A stretch of DNA of 64,000 bases from Imperialibacter roseus (GCF_032999765.1 NZ_CP136051.1:4721001-4785000), one strand, 5' to 3'. Positions 15,604-24,018 are shown, counted from the stretch's first letter. Notes: a model not told the origin generated them from the letters alone. Numbers and translations: made by a program.

Positions 15604-17961
15604 TTATTCCTGGTAATATCCGCTGCCAGTGGCCTTTTTTCCACCATAGTAAGTTCCGTAGCCATACCCGTAGCCATAACCATAGTGGCCATTGGGTTTT
15701 TTGAAGTCGACACCATTCAACACGATGCCGATATTCTTCATCAATCCCTTGACATGGATGTCGTTTATGTAGTCGATGGCATGGCGGGGGGTGACGCTCT
15801 GCCGAATAATGAAAAGAGCGATGTCAGAATGTCGGCTGATCTCGATGGGATCAGATACAAGTCCTACTGGCGGCGTATCTACCACCACGTAGTCATATTC
15901 TTCTTTGAACCATTTCATTGCATCGTCGAACTCATGCCCCATCAGCAACTCGTTGGGGTTGGGGGGAACGGGGCCGGCTGTGATCATTTCGAGGCCCTTT
16001 ACCTGGGTCGGTTGTATGACGTCCTTGTAGGTTTTGTCTCCAATAAGCAGCTGACTCATGCCTACGTCGTTGGAGATGCCAAAGGTGTCGAAGATCTTCG
16101 GTTTGCGAAGGTCGAGTCCCAGCAAGAGCACCTTGTGGCCCATCTTGGCCAGCATGATAGCTGTATTCATGGTCAGGAAGGACTTTCCCTCGCCCGAAAG
16201 GAAGGAAGTTACCATGATCACTTTGTAGTCTTTCTTCTCCAGGAACTTCAGTGCCGCCCTCATCTTTCTAAAGCTTTCCGCTACCTGCGAGCGAGGATAT
16301 TTCTCCATCACCAGCTCAGTATCATAGCGGCTCAGCGCAATGGAAGCCAGTACTGGCAGTTTGGTACCCTTAGAAATTTCGTGGATCGACTGGATGGTAA
16401 CTGAGAAGAAATCCTTGATGAGGAGAAAAATAATCGGGATGATCATTCCCATGCTAAAGCCAATTGCATAGTTGCGCATGGGAGTTGGGAAGGTTTGTCC
16501 TTTCAGCATTGGTGGGTCGACCACCTTCACATTTGGCACATTGGAAGCTTTGGCGATGCCCGCTTCTGCTTTTTTCTCCTGCAGGTAGATGAACAGGTTT
16601 TCACTGAGGGTAAACCTGCGCTGAATATTCACGAGCGTACGCTCTGTCAGCGGGAGTTGGTTCACCAACCTTTCGGCTTCTTTGATCCGCAAACCGAGGT
16701 CAGTAATCAAAATTTCGCTGCTCCCTTTCAGGTTCTCCACATTCTCGATGATACTTGAGATGATCTTCTGGATCTGCAAACGCAAGGACATCACCTGTGG
16801 GTTGACCTCCGTGGCATTCATTTCCAGTTGAGCGAGCTGAGAGGTAAGGTTCGCCAGGTTTCCGGTCAATGATTCGAGCATGGGCGACTGAATGCCTGCA
16901 GTAGAGGGACTAATAATTCCCTCGGGTGCCCTGTTCTTTTTCAGGTAGTCGACAATGTAGTTGTAGTACTCAATGCGAAATTTCTCTTCAGCTTTTTTGC
17001 CTTCCAGCTCTTCCAGTTTCTGCAGGGCTGCCAATCCTTCCTGGCTGATGTCTACCACTTTGTTGTCGGCCCTGAAGGTTTGCAGACGGCGTTCGATCAG
17101 CATCAAAGAATCCTGAATGCTTGCCAGCTGCTGGTCTATGAATTGCACGGTGCGGGTGGCTGTTTCGTTTTTTTCTTCCAGCTCCCGCTGGATATAGATG
17201 TCGATCAGGTTGTTAATAAAGCTGATCCCCTTTGCAGGGAGTTCCGTTTGCATGCCGATCGACAGGATGCTGGCCTCTTTATTCACATCCGATACCTTCA
17301 CCCTGTTTTTATAGCTCTTCGCCAGGTCCCAGGCATTGAACAGCTTGAATTCATACAAACCTGCTCCGGCCAGTTCTGTGGCCTGCTCATCAATCTGAAA
17401 CGTCACGCCTCTGGATTCGATAATGGCTGGGAATTTATATGTTTCCTCTGCAAGTCCAAGACTTTCTGATGAGAGTACGAAAGACTGGCCTTCCTTCAAT
17501 TCGAGGGTAAAAGTCATTGTACGCTCGGGTCTGTTCTCACCCACGTAAGTGATGTGGAAAGGCATATTCTCCGTCTCAATCTCCCGCTCCTTGATCCTGC
17601 CAATGCCGTAGTATTCGATATCAAAATTCAGCGACTCTATCGTGCGCTTCATCAGGGTGTACGAGCTCAATATTTCTATCTCATTGGCCTTGGTGGAGCT
17701 TCCCTGAAAGAATTGCAACTCCTGCAACAATTCGGGGTTGATTGATTTTTTGTCTTCTTTGATAAGAATCGTCCCACCCACATCAAACCTTGGGGTGGCG
17801 TAGCGATGGTAGAGGTATACCAATCCCACACACATTACAATGGAAAGAAGGATATATTGCCAAATCCCCAGTATTTTGAACACCCACTCTTTCACATCCA
17901 GGTTTTCCTCTTCCATGTACTGCGGTGCGGAGCCATTGTTGTTCATTCCCTGTGCGTCCAT
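15604..17961 (-). CDS. wzc: Wzc-like polysaccharide co-polymerase/tyrosine kinase
   Basis: A 785-residue inner-membrane protein. An N-terminal Wzz-type chain-length domain is framed by membrane helices near 33-53 and 488-508, with a long coiled-coil periplasmic part between. The C-terminal BY-kinase has Walker A FLSGEGKSFLTMN (about 583-592), Walker A' LLLGLDLRKPKI and Walker B YVVVDTPPVG (about 690). The tail is a Tyr-rich cluster (GYGYGYGYGTYYGG, about 762-776) that would be autophosphorylated. It controls EPS chain length and export with Wza. It lies six bases downstream of the wza stop. Confidence 0.92.
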   Translation of the reverse strand: MDAQGMNNNGSAPQYMEEENLDVKEWVFKILGIWQYILLSIVMCVGLVYLYHRYATPRFDVGGTILIKEDKKSINPELLQELQFFQGSSTKANEIEILSSYTLMKRTIESLNFDIEYYGIGRIKEREIETENMPFHITYVGENRPERTMTFTLELKEGQSFVLSSESLGLAEETYKFPAIIESRGVTFQIDEQATELAGAGLYEFKLFNAWDLAKSYKNRVKVSDVNKEASILSIGMQTELPAKGISFINNLIDIYIQRELEEKNETATRTVQFIDQQLASIQDSLMLIERRLQTFRADNKVVDISQEGLAALQKLEELEGKKAEEKFRIEYYNYIVDYLKKNRAPEGIISPSTAGIQSPMLESLTGNLANLTSQLAQLEMNATEVNPQVMSLRLQIQKIISSIIENVENLKGSSEILITDLGLRIKEAERLVNQLPLTERTLVNIQRRFTLSENLFIYLQEKKAEAGIAKASNVPNVKVVDPPMLKGQTFPTPMRNYAIGFSMGMIIPIIFLLIKDFFSVTIQSIHEISKGTKLPVLASIALSRYDTELVMEKYPRSQVAESFRKMRAALKFLEKKDYKVIMVTSFLSGEGKSFLTMNTAIMLAKMGHKVLLLGLDLRKPKIFDTFGISNDVGMSQLLIGDKTYKDVIQPTQVKGLEMITAGPVPPNPNELLMGHEFDDAMKWFKEEYDYVVVDTPPVGLVSDPIEISRHSDIALFIIRQSVTPRHAIDYINDIHVKGLMKNIGIVLNGVDFKKPNGHYGYGYGYGYGTYYGGKKATGSGYYQE

Positions 17962-17967
17962 GAATGA

Positions 17968-18804
17968 TTATTTGGTGAAAAAGTTGAGGATCAAAAAAAC
18001 GGCGGTAATAGTGGCAGCCACAGCACTGATGGTTTGGAAGGTAGTGATGCCAGTGCCCAGCTCTCTTACTTTCAGGGGTGCCACATACAATTGGTCACCT
18101 GGCTGGATATAATAAAACTCAGAGTTAATCAGGTCACGATTCGTCAAGTCTATTTTGTGAATGCGCTGCCCGTCAGGATATTGGCGGATGAGCAAGGCTT
18201 CTTTTCTGTTGGCTTGTATCTGCAGATCACCAGCTGAGGCAATGGCTTCATAAATTGTCAGTCTGTTTTGCAGTACACCATATCGGCCCGGTGCTCTGAA
18301 CTCACCCAGCGCAGTGAACCGGATGCCACCCAGTTTCACTGAGATATAAGGATCCTTGATGTATACCTGAGCCGATTCTTCCACCACTTTTCTTACCTCC
18401 GCCAGTGTTTTACCAGCGACGGCAATCCTTCCGATCACGGGCACCTCAATCATGCCGTTGGCGTCTACATTGAAACCGGTAAGGTAGAAAATATCGGATG
18501 CATTGTTGATCAATTGGCCAGCAGCCTGCGTGGCCAATCCACCAACATTGAACATATTGTCGGTAGTACCATCCAGGCTTTTGATTTTTATGTCCAGGTT
18601 ATCCCCGGGCTGCACCACATAGGTTTTATAAGGGAAGTTCAGCAGACTGTCGTTGGGTACTGTAGGCAATTCTTCATTGGCTTCCTGCAAGTACACTACC
18701 TTCTTATTGGAGATACATGCGCTAAGGGCTGCGCCGAGTAAAAAAAATAAGATTATATTGAAAAACTGCCCAGTCGAGGACTTCCTGACACCAAATGTTA
18801 GCAT
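17968..18804 (-). CDS. wza: Wza-like polysaccharide export lipoprotein
   Basis: A 278-residue outer-membrane export protein. The signal peptide ends in a lipobox at LSAC (Cys30). The Poly_export domain (YVVQPGDNLDIKIKSLDG, then VPVIGRIAVAGKTLAEVRKVV) is followed by SLBB-like repeats (FTALGEFRAPGRYGVL; YIQPGDQLYVAPL). The C-terminus is a single hydrophobic helix (ISAVAATITAVFLILNFF), as in other Bacteroidota Wza homologues. It forms the channel for EPS and pairs with Wzc. It is the first gene of the locus and has a candidate promoter about 190 bases upstream. Confidence 0.92.
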   Translation of the reverse strand: MLTFGVRKSSTGQFFNIILFFLLGAALSACISNKKVVYLQEANEELPTVPNDSLLNFPYKTYVVQPGDNLDIKIKSLDGTTDNMFNVGGLATQAAGQLINNASDIFYLTGFNVDANGMIEVPVIGRIAVAGKTLAEVRKVVEESAQVYIKDPYISVKLGGIRFTALGEFRAPGRYGVLQNRLTIYEAIASAGDLQIQANRKEALLIRQYPDGQRIHKIDLTNRDLINSEFYYIQPGDQLYVAPLKVRELGTGITTFQTISAVAATITAVFLILNFFTK

Positions 18805-18973
18805 TGTACCGGAATGAATTACATGTTTTTACCGTCTGCAACCAAAAATGAGCTGTCGTTGATCCTTTTGCACCAGTGGCATATAACAAAGGAAGGCCCG
18901 TTTCACTCCCAGGTTCGAAGCTGCAAACTTACAATTAAAATCAAAATTTACCCACTTGACGGCATCATTAGGG

Positions 18974-19021
18974 GAGTCTACACAAATACTCACAAAGGTA
19001 TAGTTGGCAATATGCATCAAA
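18974..19021 (-). promoter_or_regulatory. Candidate wza (EPS operon) promoter
   Basis: On the minus strand TTTG (19018-19021) is followed after 17 bases by TACCTTTG (18993-19000), close to the Bacteroidota TTTG/TAnnTTTG pattern, whose usual spacing is nearer 19. A GAGT...ACTC inverted repeat lies just downstream (18974-18991). The implied leader is about 180 bases, long enough for antiterminator loading. Confidence 0.5.
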
Positions 19022-19099
19022 TTTCGGCTTAGACGCAACAATGAAAGGCAAAAAAGTGCAAGTTGGTTTGAGAAAAATGCAAAAAAGACTTTCCTTCGG

Positions 19100-19163
19100 A
19101 GGAGACAGTCGGATGTTCAGACGCTCGGATGGTCAGATGTTCGGACAGTCGGATATTCAGAGA
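19100..19163. repeat. Degenerate TCGGA array
   Basis: Units agtcggatgttcagacgc, tcggatggtcagatg, ttcggacagtcggatattc. A near copy of the same string, including attcagacgctcggatg, occurs at 19291-19338. Confidence 0.8.
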
Positions 19164-19172
19164 GGAGACGGA

Positions 19173-19218
19173 AGTGAGCAGTGAGCAGTGAGCAGTGAGC
19201 AGTGAGCAGTGAGCAGTG
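19173..19218. repeat. Perfect 7-bp microsatellite (AGTGAGC)6
   Basis: Six perfect copies of agtgagc plus a partial seventh (agtg), between two TCGGA arrays. Unlike the degenerate arrays it is uninterrupted, so it is probably young or prone to slippage. Confidence 0.9.
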
Positions 19219-19263
19219 GAAGAACGAAGGTTGTGGGTGAAAGTTGGGAGAAGGAGAAGGAAG

Positions 19264-19338
19264 TCAGGAGACCGGAGACGGAAGACATTCGGATAGTCGG
19301 ATATTCAGACGCTCGGATGATCGGACAGTCGGATATTC
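19264..19338. repeat. GGAGAC/TCGGA mixed array
   Basis: Starts caggagaccggagacgg and continues with attcggatagtcggatattc and gctcggatgatcggacag. It runs into block D2. Confidence 0.8.
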
Positions 19339-19392
19339 GCACAATAGACACGGTACCTTAACGATCATTTTAGTAGCCACGAAGGCACAAAG
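19319..19392. repeat. Direct-repeat block D2 (74 bp)
   Basis: Partner of D1 at 15121-15194, 69 of 74 bases identical, same orientation. The copies then continue to share gttgtga after an 8-base indel. Confidence 0.85.
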
Positions 19393-19630
19393 GTTGTGAT
19401 GCCACATCTGTCCAGCATGTAATTATTGCCCGGGGACACCAATTCGAAACTCCGTTTAGGCATGTAAACCCGGTGTCTGACGGCACTTGTTGGAGTGGCT
19501 AGTCTTAGAAGCCCTGAAAAGGCGAAATATAAAGAGGATGGCGGTGAAGCCCATTCCGTAAGGAAAAGTGAAAAACTGCCTACAGTCTTAAGGTGATTAG
19601 TTGTTATGAGCTAGCGATCAACGGTCAGCC

Positions 19631-19668
19631 CTCCTTTCAGGGTCCTCTGCGAGAGACCCCAAAAGGAG
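19631..19668. repeat. CTCCTTT...AAAAGGAG palindrome, copy 4
   Basis: Arms CTCCTTT/AAAGGAG, inner pair GGGTC/GACCC in place of GTGTC/GACAC, loop CTCTGCGAGAG. The change on both sides keeps the pairing, which is direct evidence that the palindrome is under selection or copied as a structured unit. Confidence 0.8.
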
Positions 19669-19921
19669 TTTTGTTCCATCTGGGAAAGGTGCGTGAAGAC
19701 ACGGCACTGAACCATCATTTCGGTGGCCACGAAGACACGAAGGCGCAAAGGTTGGTAACCCGGTGTTTGATGGCACTTGCAGCGTGGTTGGTGGTGCAAG
19801 CCCCTAAGGGGGGAACCCTAAGGGGGGAGCGCCCTAAGCCGGGCACCCTGAGCCGGGCACCCTGAAGGGGCAGAGTAACCACAGGAGGGTGGTGGAGCCG
19901 CATCCGGACAAGGTTAAAACG

Positions 19922-19959
19922 CCCTTTCAGTATTCTCTTCGAGAAACCCCAAAAGGAGG
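19922..19959. repeat. CTCCTTT...AAAAGGAG palindrome, copy 5
   Basis: A diverged copy with CCCTTT/AAAAGG outer arms and inner TTCTC-ttc-GAGAA. It lies 84 bases from the end of the RAYT pseudogene. Confidence 0.65.
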
Positions 19960-20042
19960 TGCTTGGAGATAAGGAAAGTGAATACACCTGTATACTAAAA
20001 AAAGAAATCCTTCGCTTTTGAAGGATCGATCACGATTTTCGA

Positions 20043-20551
20043 CTACTCGATGAAAGCTTCTCTGCTTTTAGGAATATTGAGTAATTGGTACGCCATTTCT
20101 CTATTACACAATCTCCCATTTCCGAAGCCAGCATCGTCTCGGTATGATCCAAACTCCCAGTCTTCTATTTTGGCTACAAGCTGAACTCTCAGAGGGCTCT
20201 GATGAATATAGTGAAAGCAAATAAAGGCATAGTCTTTTGCTTCCAGAGCCTTGGCCTTGCTGTTTTGCTGAAAAAGCGAACCCTTTCACTTTGTCCTAAA
20301 ATTTATTTTCCTGGTATACGAACTAAGCATCATTCGCAAGTCCTGCTTATAACGTGACATATCCATGGCCTCTTTAGAGTGAACCATGAGGTGAAAATGA
20401 TTAGGCATCAAACAATAGGGCAGAATATTGAGATGAGGGTTCAAATGCTTTCGAATCTTTACCAGAAACGTAGTGTAATCTTCCCTCCGAAAAAAATACC
20501 TTGGGAATTGTTGCCTCTGTTGTAAATATGGAAGAGCCTGTCCGGTTCCAT
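20043..20551 (-). pseudogene. REP-associated tyrosine transposase (RAYT), inactivated
   Basis: Translation from the ATG at 20551 gives MEPDRLFHIYNRGNNSQ, then after a one-base frameshift in the T7 run at about 20495, RREDYTTFLVKIRKHL, LNILPYCLMPNHFHLMVH, then an in-frame TGA at 20286-20288, then GSLFQQNSKAKALEAKDYAF, ICFHYIHQSPLRVQLV, WEFGSYRDDAGF and a stop at 20043. This is the order of the Y1/TnpA_REP family: the HUH pair is NHFHLMV, and GSLFQQ..KA and YIHxNPxxA-like blocks follow. The gene covers its whole length but has two disabling changes. Palindromes flank it on both sides. Confidence 0.85.
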
Positions 20552-20575
20552 ATGATCAGTTTCGTTTCATACTAT

Positions 20576-20605
20576 GTGGTGCCACCAACAAGTTGTGGGC
20601 ACCAC
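20576..20605. repeat. Palindrome flanking the RAYT 5' side
   Basis: GTGGTGCC (20576-20583) pairs with GGCACCAC (20598-20605), and inside it CAAC-aa-GTTG pairs again, with a two-base mismatch between. It lies 24 bases upstream of the RAYT start. Its arms differ from those of copies 1-5. Confidence 0.6.
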
Positions 20606-20736
20606 TGTGCGCCAAATGACGACCGTTGTGCCTTCAGCGAAGAACGTAGACACCGGTCAGTTAATCTGCCGCCGCTCTTCACTCGGCCATGCCACCAGCT
20701 ATCGCTGCCGGGACGACACCCCCAATGCGGCACCCG

Positions 20737-22194
20737 CTACTCCACCATCGCCTCAGCCTCTATCTCCACCAAATATTCCCTTCCAACCAAATTGGCCTGT
20801 ACTAGTGTATTGGCCGGCTGAATGTCTTTGAAACGCTTGCCGTGAACTCTGGCCACAGCTTCCCAGTCATCAATATTTCTGACAAAGATTCTGGTCCTCA
20901 CCACCTCTTCCATGGTTGCCCCCAACGACTGCAAGGCACCTTCTATTTTATCAAGCGCAAAGGTGGCCTGCGCCGCAGGGTCATTTCCACCTATAGCCTT
21001 GGCCCCATGAGTAGCAGTCGTGCCTGAAATCAAGATTCTGTTTCCCTTTTTCACTGCACGGCTAAACCCTGCCAGGTCTTCCCATTCCGTGCCACTCAAT
21101 GCTTTTATTCTTCCATCACCGCCTTCGGTGGTCGGATAGGGAACCGGGATCGCCTCAACATGGTGGCTGAGATCGCCCGACGCTGTTAAAAAAGGTGGTT
21201 TTCTGTACTCGTCTCCACAATCGCCGGGAATGGGGCTAAACCCTGCGATCACGTTTTCAATAGCTTTCTTGCTGTCGGCATCCAACCGGAAGTCAAACAA
21301 CCTGAGGTTATCCATCACGTGCTCACTTTCTCCCAGTCTGGCGCCCACAATCACCCCGCCAACAGCAGGCTGCTCCAGCATATACCGGGTGGCCACATTG
21401 GCCATCGACACATGGTACTTCTCAGAGAGCTTCGAAAGCACCTGTAGCAAATCCTGCAGTTTCTTCCAACCTCCAGCCACATCCACAAAGCGCTTGTATT
21501 TCATTTGTGACCAGGTCAAACTTGCCTCCTGCTTGGGCTCGGGCTTACCCAGCCATTTCTCGGTCAGGAAACCGCCGGCCAATGTGCCAAAGGCCAGAAT
21601 TTTCACCCCATGCTTTTCACACACGGCAGCCATGTCTCCTTTTGCTCTTTGATCAAGCAGAGAATAAGACACCTGGTTCGATACCACTTTGATACCACTT
21701 TCCAGCACCATATTCAAATGGGCTGCATCGAAGTTCGTTAGGCCAATTTGCTTCAGCAGCCCTTCTTCTCTCAGTTCTTCCAGCCAATACAGACAATCTA
21801 GCCAGATTGGGTCAGCGTAGTTCCAGGCATGAAACTGCATCAGGTCAAGCTGCTCCATATTCATGCGCACAAGCGCTGTGGCCACGGCCTCCCTTACTTC
21901 TTTTTTAGTAACATGACCTGGTTTTGGCACCCACTTGGTCAGTAGATTTACCGGCCGGTAGTCAGCGTATTTCTTTTTGTAAATTCCCGCAATTATTTCG
22001 GCTGAGCCATAGTGATCCGCCATATCGAAGGTGACCAGTCCGGCATCGCCGTAGGCTTTCATCGACTTGGCAGCCGCTTCAAGATCCAGCGTTTTGCCGT
22101 CTCTTTCCATGTCGGCTACCTGCCACAACCCCGTAAGTACTCTCGATATCTTAAGGTCAGGTGCCAATTCACAATATTCCACTCTATTACTCAT
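20737..22194 (-). CDS. Aldo/keto reductase fused to a RidA-like domain
   Basis: A 485-residue fusion. Residues 1 to about 335 are an aldo/keto reductase barrel with Asp and Tyr in FDMADHYGSAE, Lys in NLLTKWVPK and His in DLMQFHAWNY; the NADPH region is VGGVIVGAR. Residues about 355-485 are a YjgF/RidA domain (AVKKGNRILISGTTATHG, FALDKIEGALQSLGATMEEV, TRIFVRNIDDWEAVA, EYLVEIEAEAM). The Arg that RidA deaminases use (PARS in E. coli) is Asn here (PANT), so enamine hydrolysis is unlikely. Substrate unknown. The stop of an APC permease lies eight bases upstream, suggesting one transcript. Confidence 0.88.
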   Translation of the reverse strand: MSNRVEYCELAPDLKISRVLTGLWQVADMERDGKTLDLEAAAKSMKAYGDAGLVTFDMADHYGSAEIIAGIYKKKYADYRPVNLLTKWVPKPGHVTKKEVREAVATALVRMNMEQLDLMQFHAWNYADPIWLDCLYWLEELREEGLLKQIGLTNFDAAHLNMVLESGIKVVSNQVSYSLLDQRAKGDMAAVCEKHGVKILAFGTLAGGFLTEKWLGKPEPKQEASLTWSQMKYKRFVDVAGGWKKLQDLLQVLSKLSEKYHVSMANVATRYMLEQPAVGGVIVGARLGESEHVMDNLRLFDFRLDADSKKAIENVIAGFSPIPGDCGDEYRKPPFLTASGDLSHHVEAIPVPYPTTEGGDGRIKALSGTEWEDLAGFSRAVKKGNRILISGTTATHGAKAIGGNDPAAQATFALDKIEGALQSLGATMEEVVRTRIFVRNIDDWEAVARVHGKRFKDIQPANTLVQANLVGREYLVEIEAEAMVE

Positions 22195-22202
22195 AGCTAA
22201 TC

Positions 22203-23699
22203 TTATTCAGGGGGTAGTTGCGAAAACCTCTCCGACAGGTTGACGCCCTGTTTGGTTAGTTTTCCTTTTTCACGAAAATAAATCATTGTAGCGACAATCA
22301 TCACCACTATCCATATAAAGGTAGAATGGAAATACCATGCACCCGGACTGCTTGCCAGGTCTTTGACGATATGTACAATGAGCAGGCTGCCCAGCAAAGC
22401 AGCGCCTGCCACAGCAATGAAAACCTGCTTCCATCGCTCCTTCACCACTACAATGCCCCTTGCAAGTGTTGGGTTTCTTCTCTGCAAAGTGTAAACTGAG
22501 ACCACCATCAAAAGAAAGTTAACGAGCATGGAGGTCACCATAATATCTATCCCTAAAAAGAAATCGCTCGCCAGGTGGCATCCCAAGATCCCGATCGAAG
22601 CCATAACTCCGCTGACGACAATGGCCGTCGCAGGCGTTTTCCGAACGGGGTGTACCCGAGCGACACTCCTGGGGAATATTCCGTCCTCAGCCCAGGCAAA
22701 CATGAGTCTGGAAACCGACAAGATCATGGCCGGCAAGTCGTTGATCAGCGCAATGGCAGCGCCAGTCAAAATAAGCACACCCCAAACAGGCGGCAGCACA
22801 TAGCTCAGCAGGCCAGGAGCCGAAATGTCTTTTTTCATAGATTCAGCGGCAATGAAATCCCACGGCACGCTATGATAAACAGCCCATGTAAATAGGAGGT
22901 AAAACGCACCCACAGTCAGAATGGCGATCGCAATCGCAATAGGCAGCGACTTGCCTGGATTTTTCGCCTCTCCCCCTGCCTGCGCTATTGAGTCGAACCC
23001 GATAAAGCTGGAAAACAGCAGGGCCGAGGCTGTCACAAAAATCTTCCAATCGAAAGGCTGACTGGCCGCCTCTGCTATTTGTCTGCCTTCCTTGGCCTGA
23101 ATGGCGGCAACAAAATCGGCTTGGTCATGTGAAAAGCCTACCACAATGACAATAGCGCCAAGGCCAAACATCAAAAACATCAGCGGGATCAGTGTACGCT
23201 CGTAAAGTTTAATGCCCTGAATATTGACAAGAACAAAAATCCAAAGGAAGGCGAATGAAATAGCAAGGCGAACAAACCCCAACTCCAAAATTTCTCCTAT
23301 TTCTGCCCACCCAAGACCAAAAGCAACATCCCTCAGGAAAGGGACGACCACGTAGGACACAACGCCAATGGCCACGGAGAGGCCAAACCATTGGGAAAAG
23401 CTTGCAACAAAACCCAGATATGGATTGAGGGATCTGCTTACATGGACATAGCTGCCACCCGCCCTGGGCATAGCCGAACTAAGTATGGCATAGGCCATGG
23501 CTGCAAGAATAGCAGGCACGGCAGCCACCAAAAAAGCCGGAAGCACATAAGGGCCGATCCCGGGCACATTTCGCTGTATCATGAAAGGCACCACGTTGAT
23601 GCCCGCCCCCATCATCGAGCAAATACCAGTAGCTGCAAGGCCCAGAATGCCCATTTGCCTTGTCAGTCCTGTTTTCACTCCACCATCTTTTTTTGCCAT
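22203..23699 (-). CDS. APC-family amino acid/polyamine permease
   Basis: A 498-residue membrane protein with about 12 hydrophobic segments. The first helix has the APC substrate loop GLAATGICSMMGAGINVVPF, and helix 6 has FSSFIGFDSIAQAGGEAKNPG, both hallmarks of the amino acid-polyamine-organocation superfamily. It imports an amine or amino acid, often as a proton symporter. It is upstream of, and probably cotranscribed with, the aldo/keto reductase-RidA fusion, which suggests that gene acts on an amine- or amino-acid-derived compound. Substrate not assignable. Confidence 0.88.
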   Translation of the reverse strand: MAKKDGGVKTGLTRQMGILGLAATGICSMMGAGINVVPFMIQRNVPGIGPYVLPAFLVAAVPAILAAMAYAILSSAMPRAGGSYVHVSRSLNPYLGFVASFSQWFGLSVAIGVVSYVVVPFLRDVAFGLGWAEIGEILELGFVRLAISFAFLWIFVLVNIQGIKLYERTLIPLMFLMFGLGAIVIVVGFSHDQADFVAAIQAKEGRQIAEAASQPFDWKIFVTASALLFSSFIGFDSIAQAGGEAKNPGKSLPIAIAIAILTVGAFYLLFTWAVYHSVPWDFIAAESMKKDISAPGLLSYVLPPVWGVLILTGAAIALINDLPAMILSVSRLMFAWAEDGIFPRSVARVHPVRKTPATAIVVSGVMASIGILGCHLASDFFLGIDIMVTSMLVNFLLMVVSVYTLQRRNPTLARGIVVVKERWKQVFIAVAGAALLGSLLIVHIVKDLASSPGAWYFHSTFIWIVVMIVATMIYFREKGKLTKQGVNLSERFSQLPPE

Positions 23700-24018
23700 C
23701 TCACATCATTCAAATCTACCGTCTCCTGAGGATATAGTTAAACCTTTTGACGGTCACCACAAAATCATTTTTGATGATGCACCTTCGATGTTCCCATTTC
23801 AGCGAAAAATCTTTTTCAGAAAGGAAAGTTCTCTGCAACGGTTTGTTAAGAACTTTGCAATCGATTTCTCCGAAAAACACAACCTCTAATGGCCTGATTA
23901 CGTTGCAATGAAACGAATCTTTTATTAAGAAAAAGGGTTAAATTTGTACAAATCATTGAGAAGTTGACACTGCAAGGTGTTTGAACGGAAATTGATTGAC
24001 TTGAAAGTTGACACAACA
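23700..24018. promoter_or_regulatory. Divergent promoter region of the permease and mgsA
   Basis: About 320 bases without a gene. On the plus strand TAAATTTG at 23939-23946 matches the -7 element TAnnTTTG and would give a leader of about 65 bases for mgsA; the -33 position shows only a T-rich tctttt. I see no hairpin or repeat in the rest. Confidence 0.4.

Larger units (their letters stand above)
18805..20042. other. 1.2-kb leader and repeat region upstream of wza
   Basis: No gene is supported. Bases 18805-19021 hold the wza leader and promoter. From 19100 onward the region is a mosaic: TCGGA arrays, a 7-bp microsatellite, block D2, palindromes 4 and 5, a diverged block (19689-19751), two copies of aacccggtgtYtgaYggcac (about 19466 and 19756), and a GC-rich string of ccctaagggggga and ccctgagccgggca units (19804-19871). 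Confidence 0.7.

Noticed and set aside
15123..15716. 197-codon open frame on the minus strand overlapping the end of wzc
   Set aside because: It spans TCGGA arrays, palindromes 2 and 3 and the 3' end of wzc in another frame; no protein family is recognisable.
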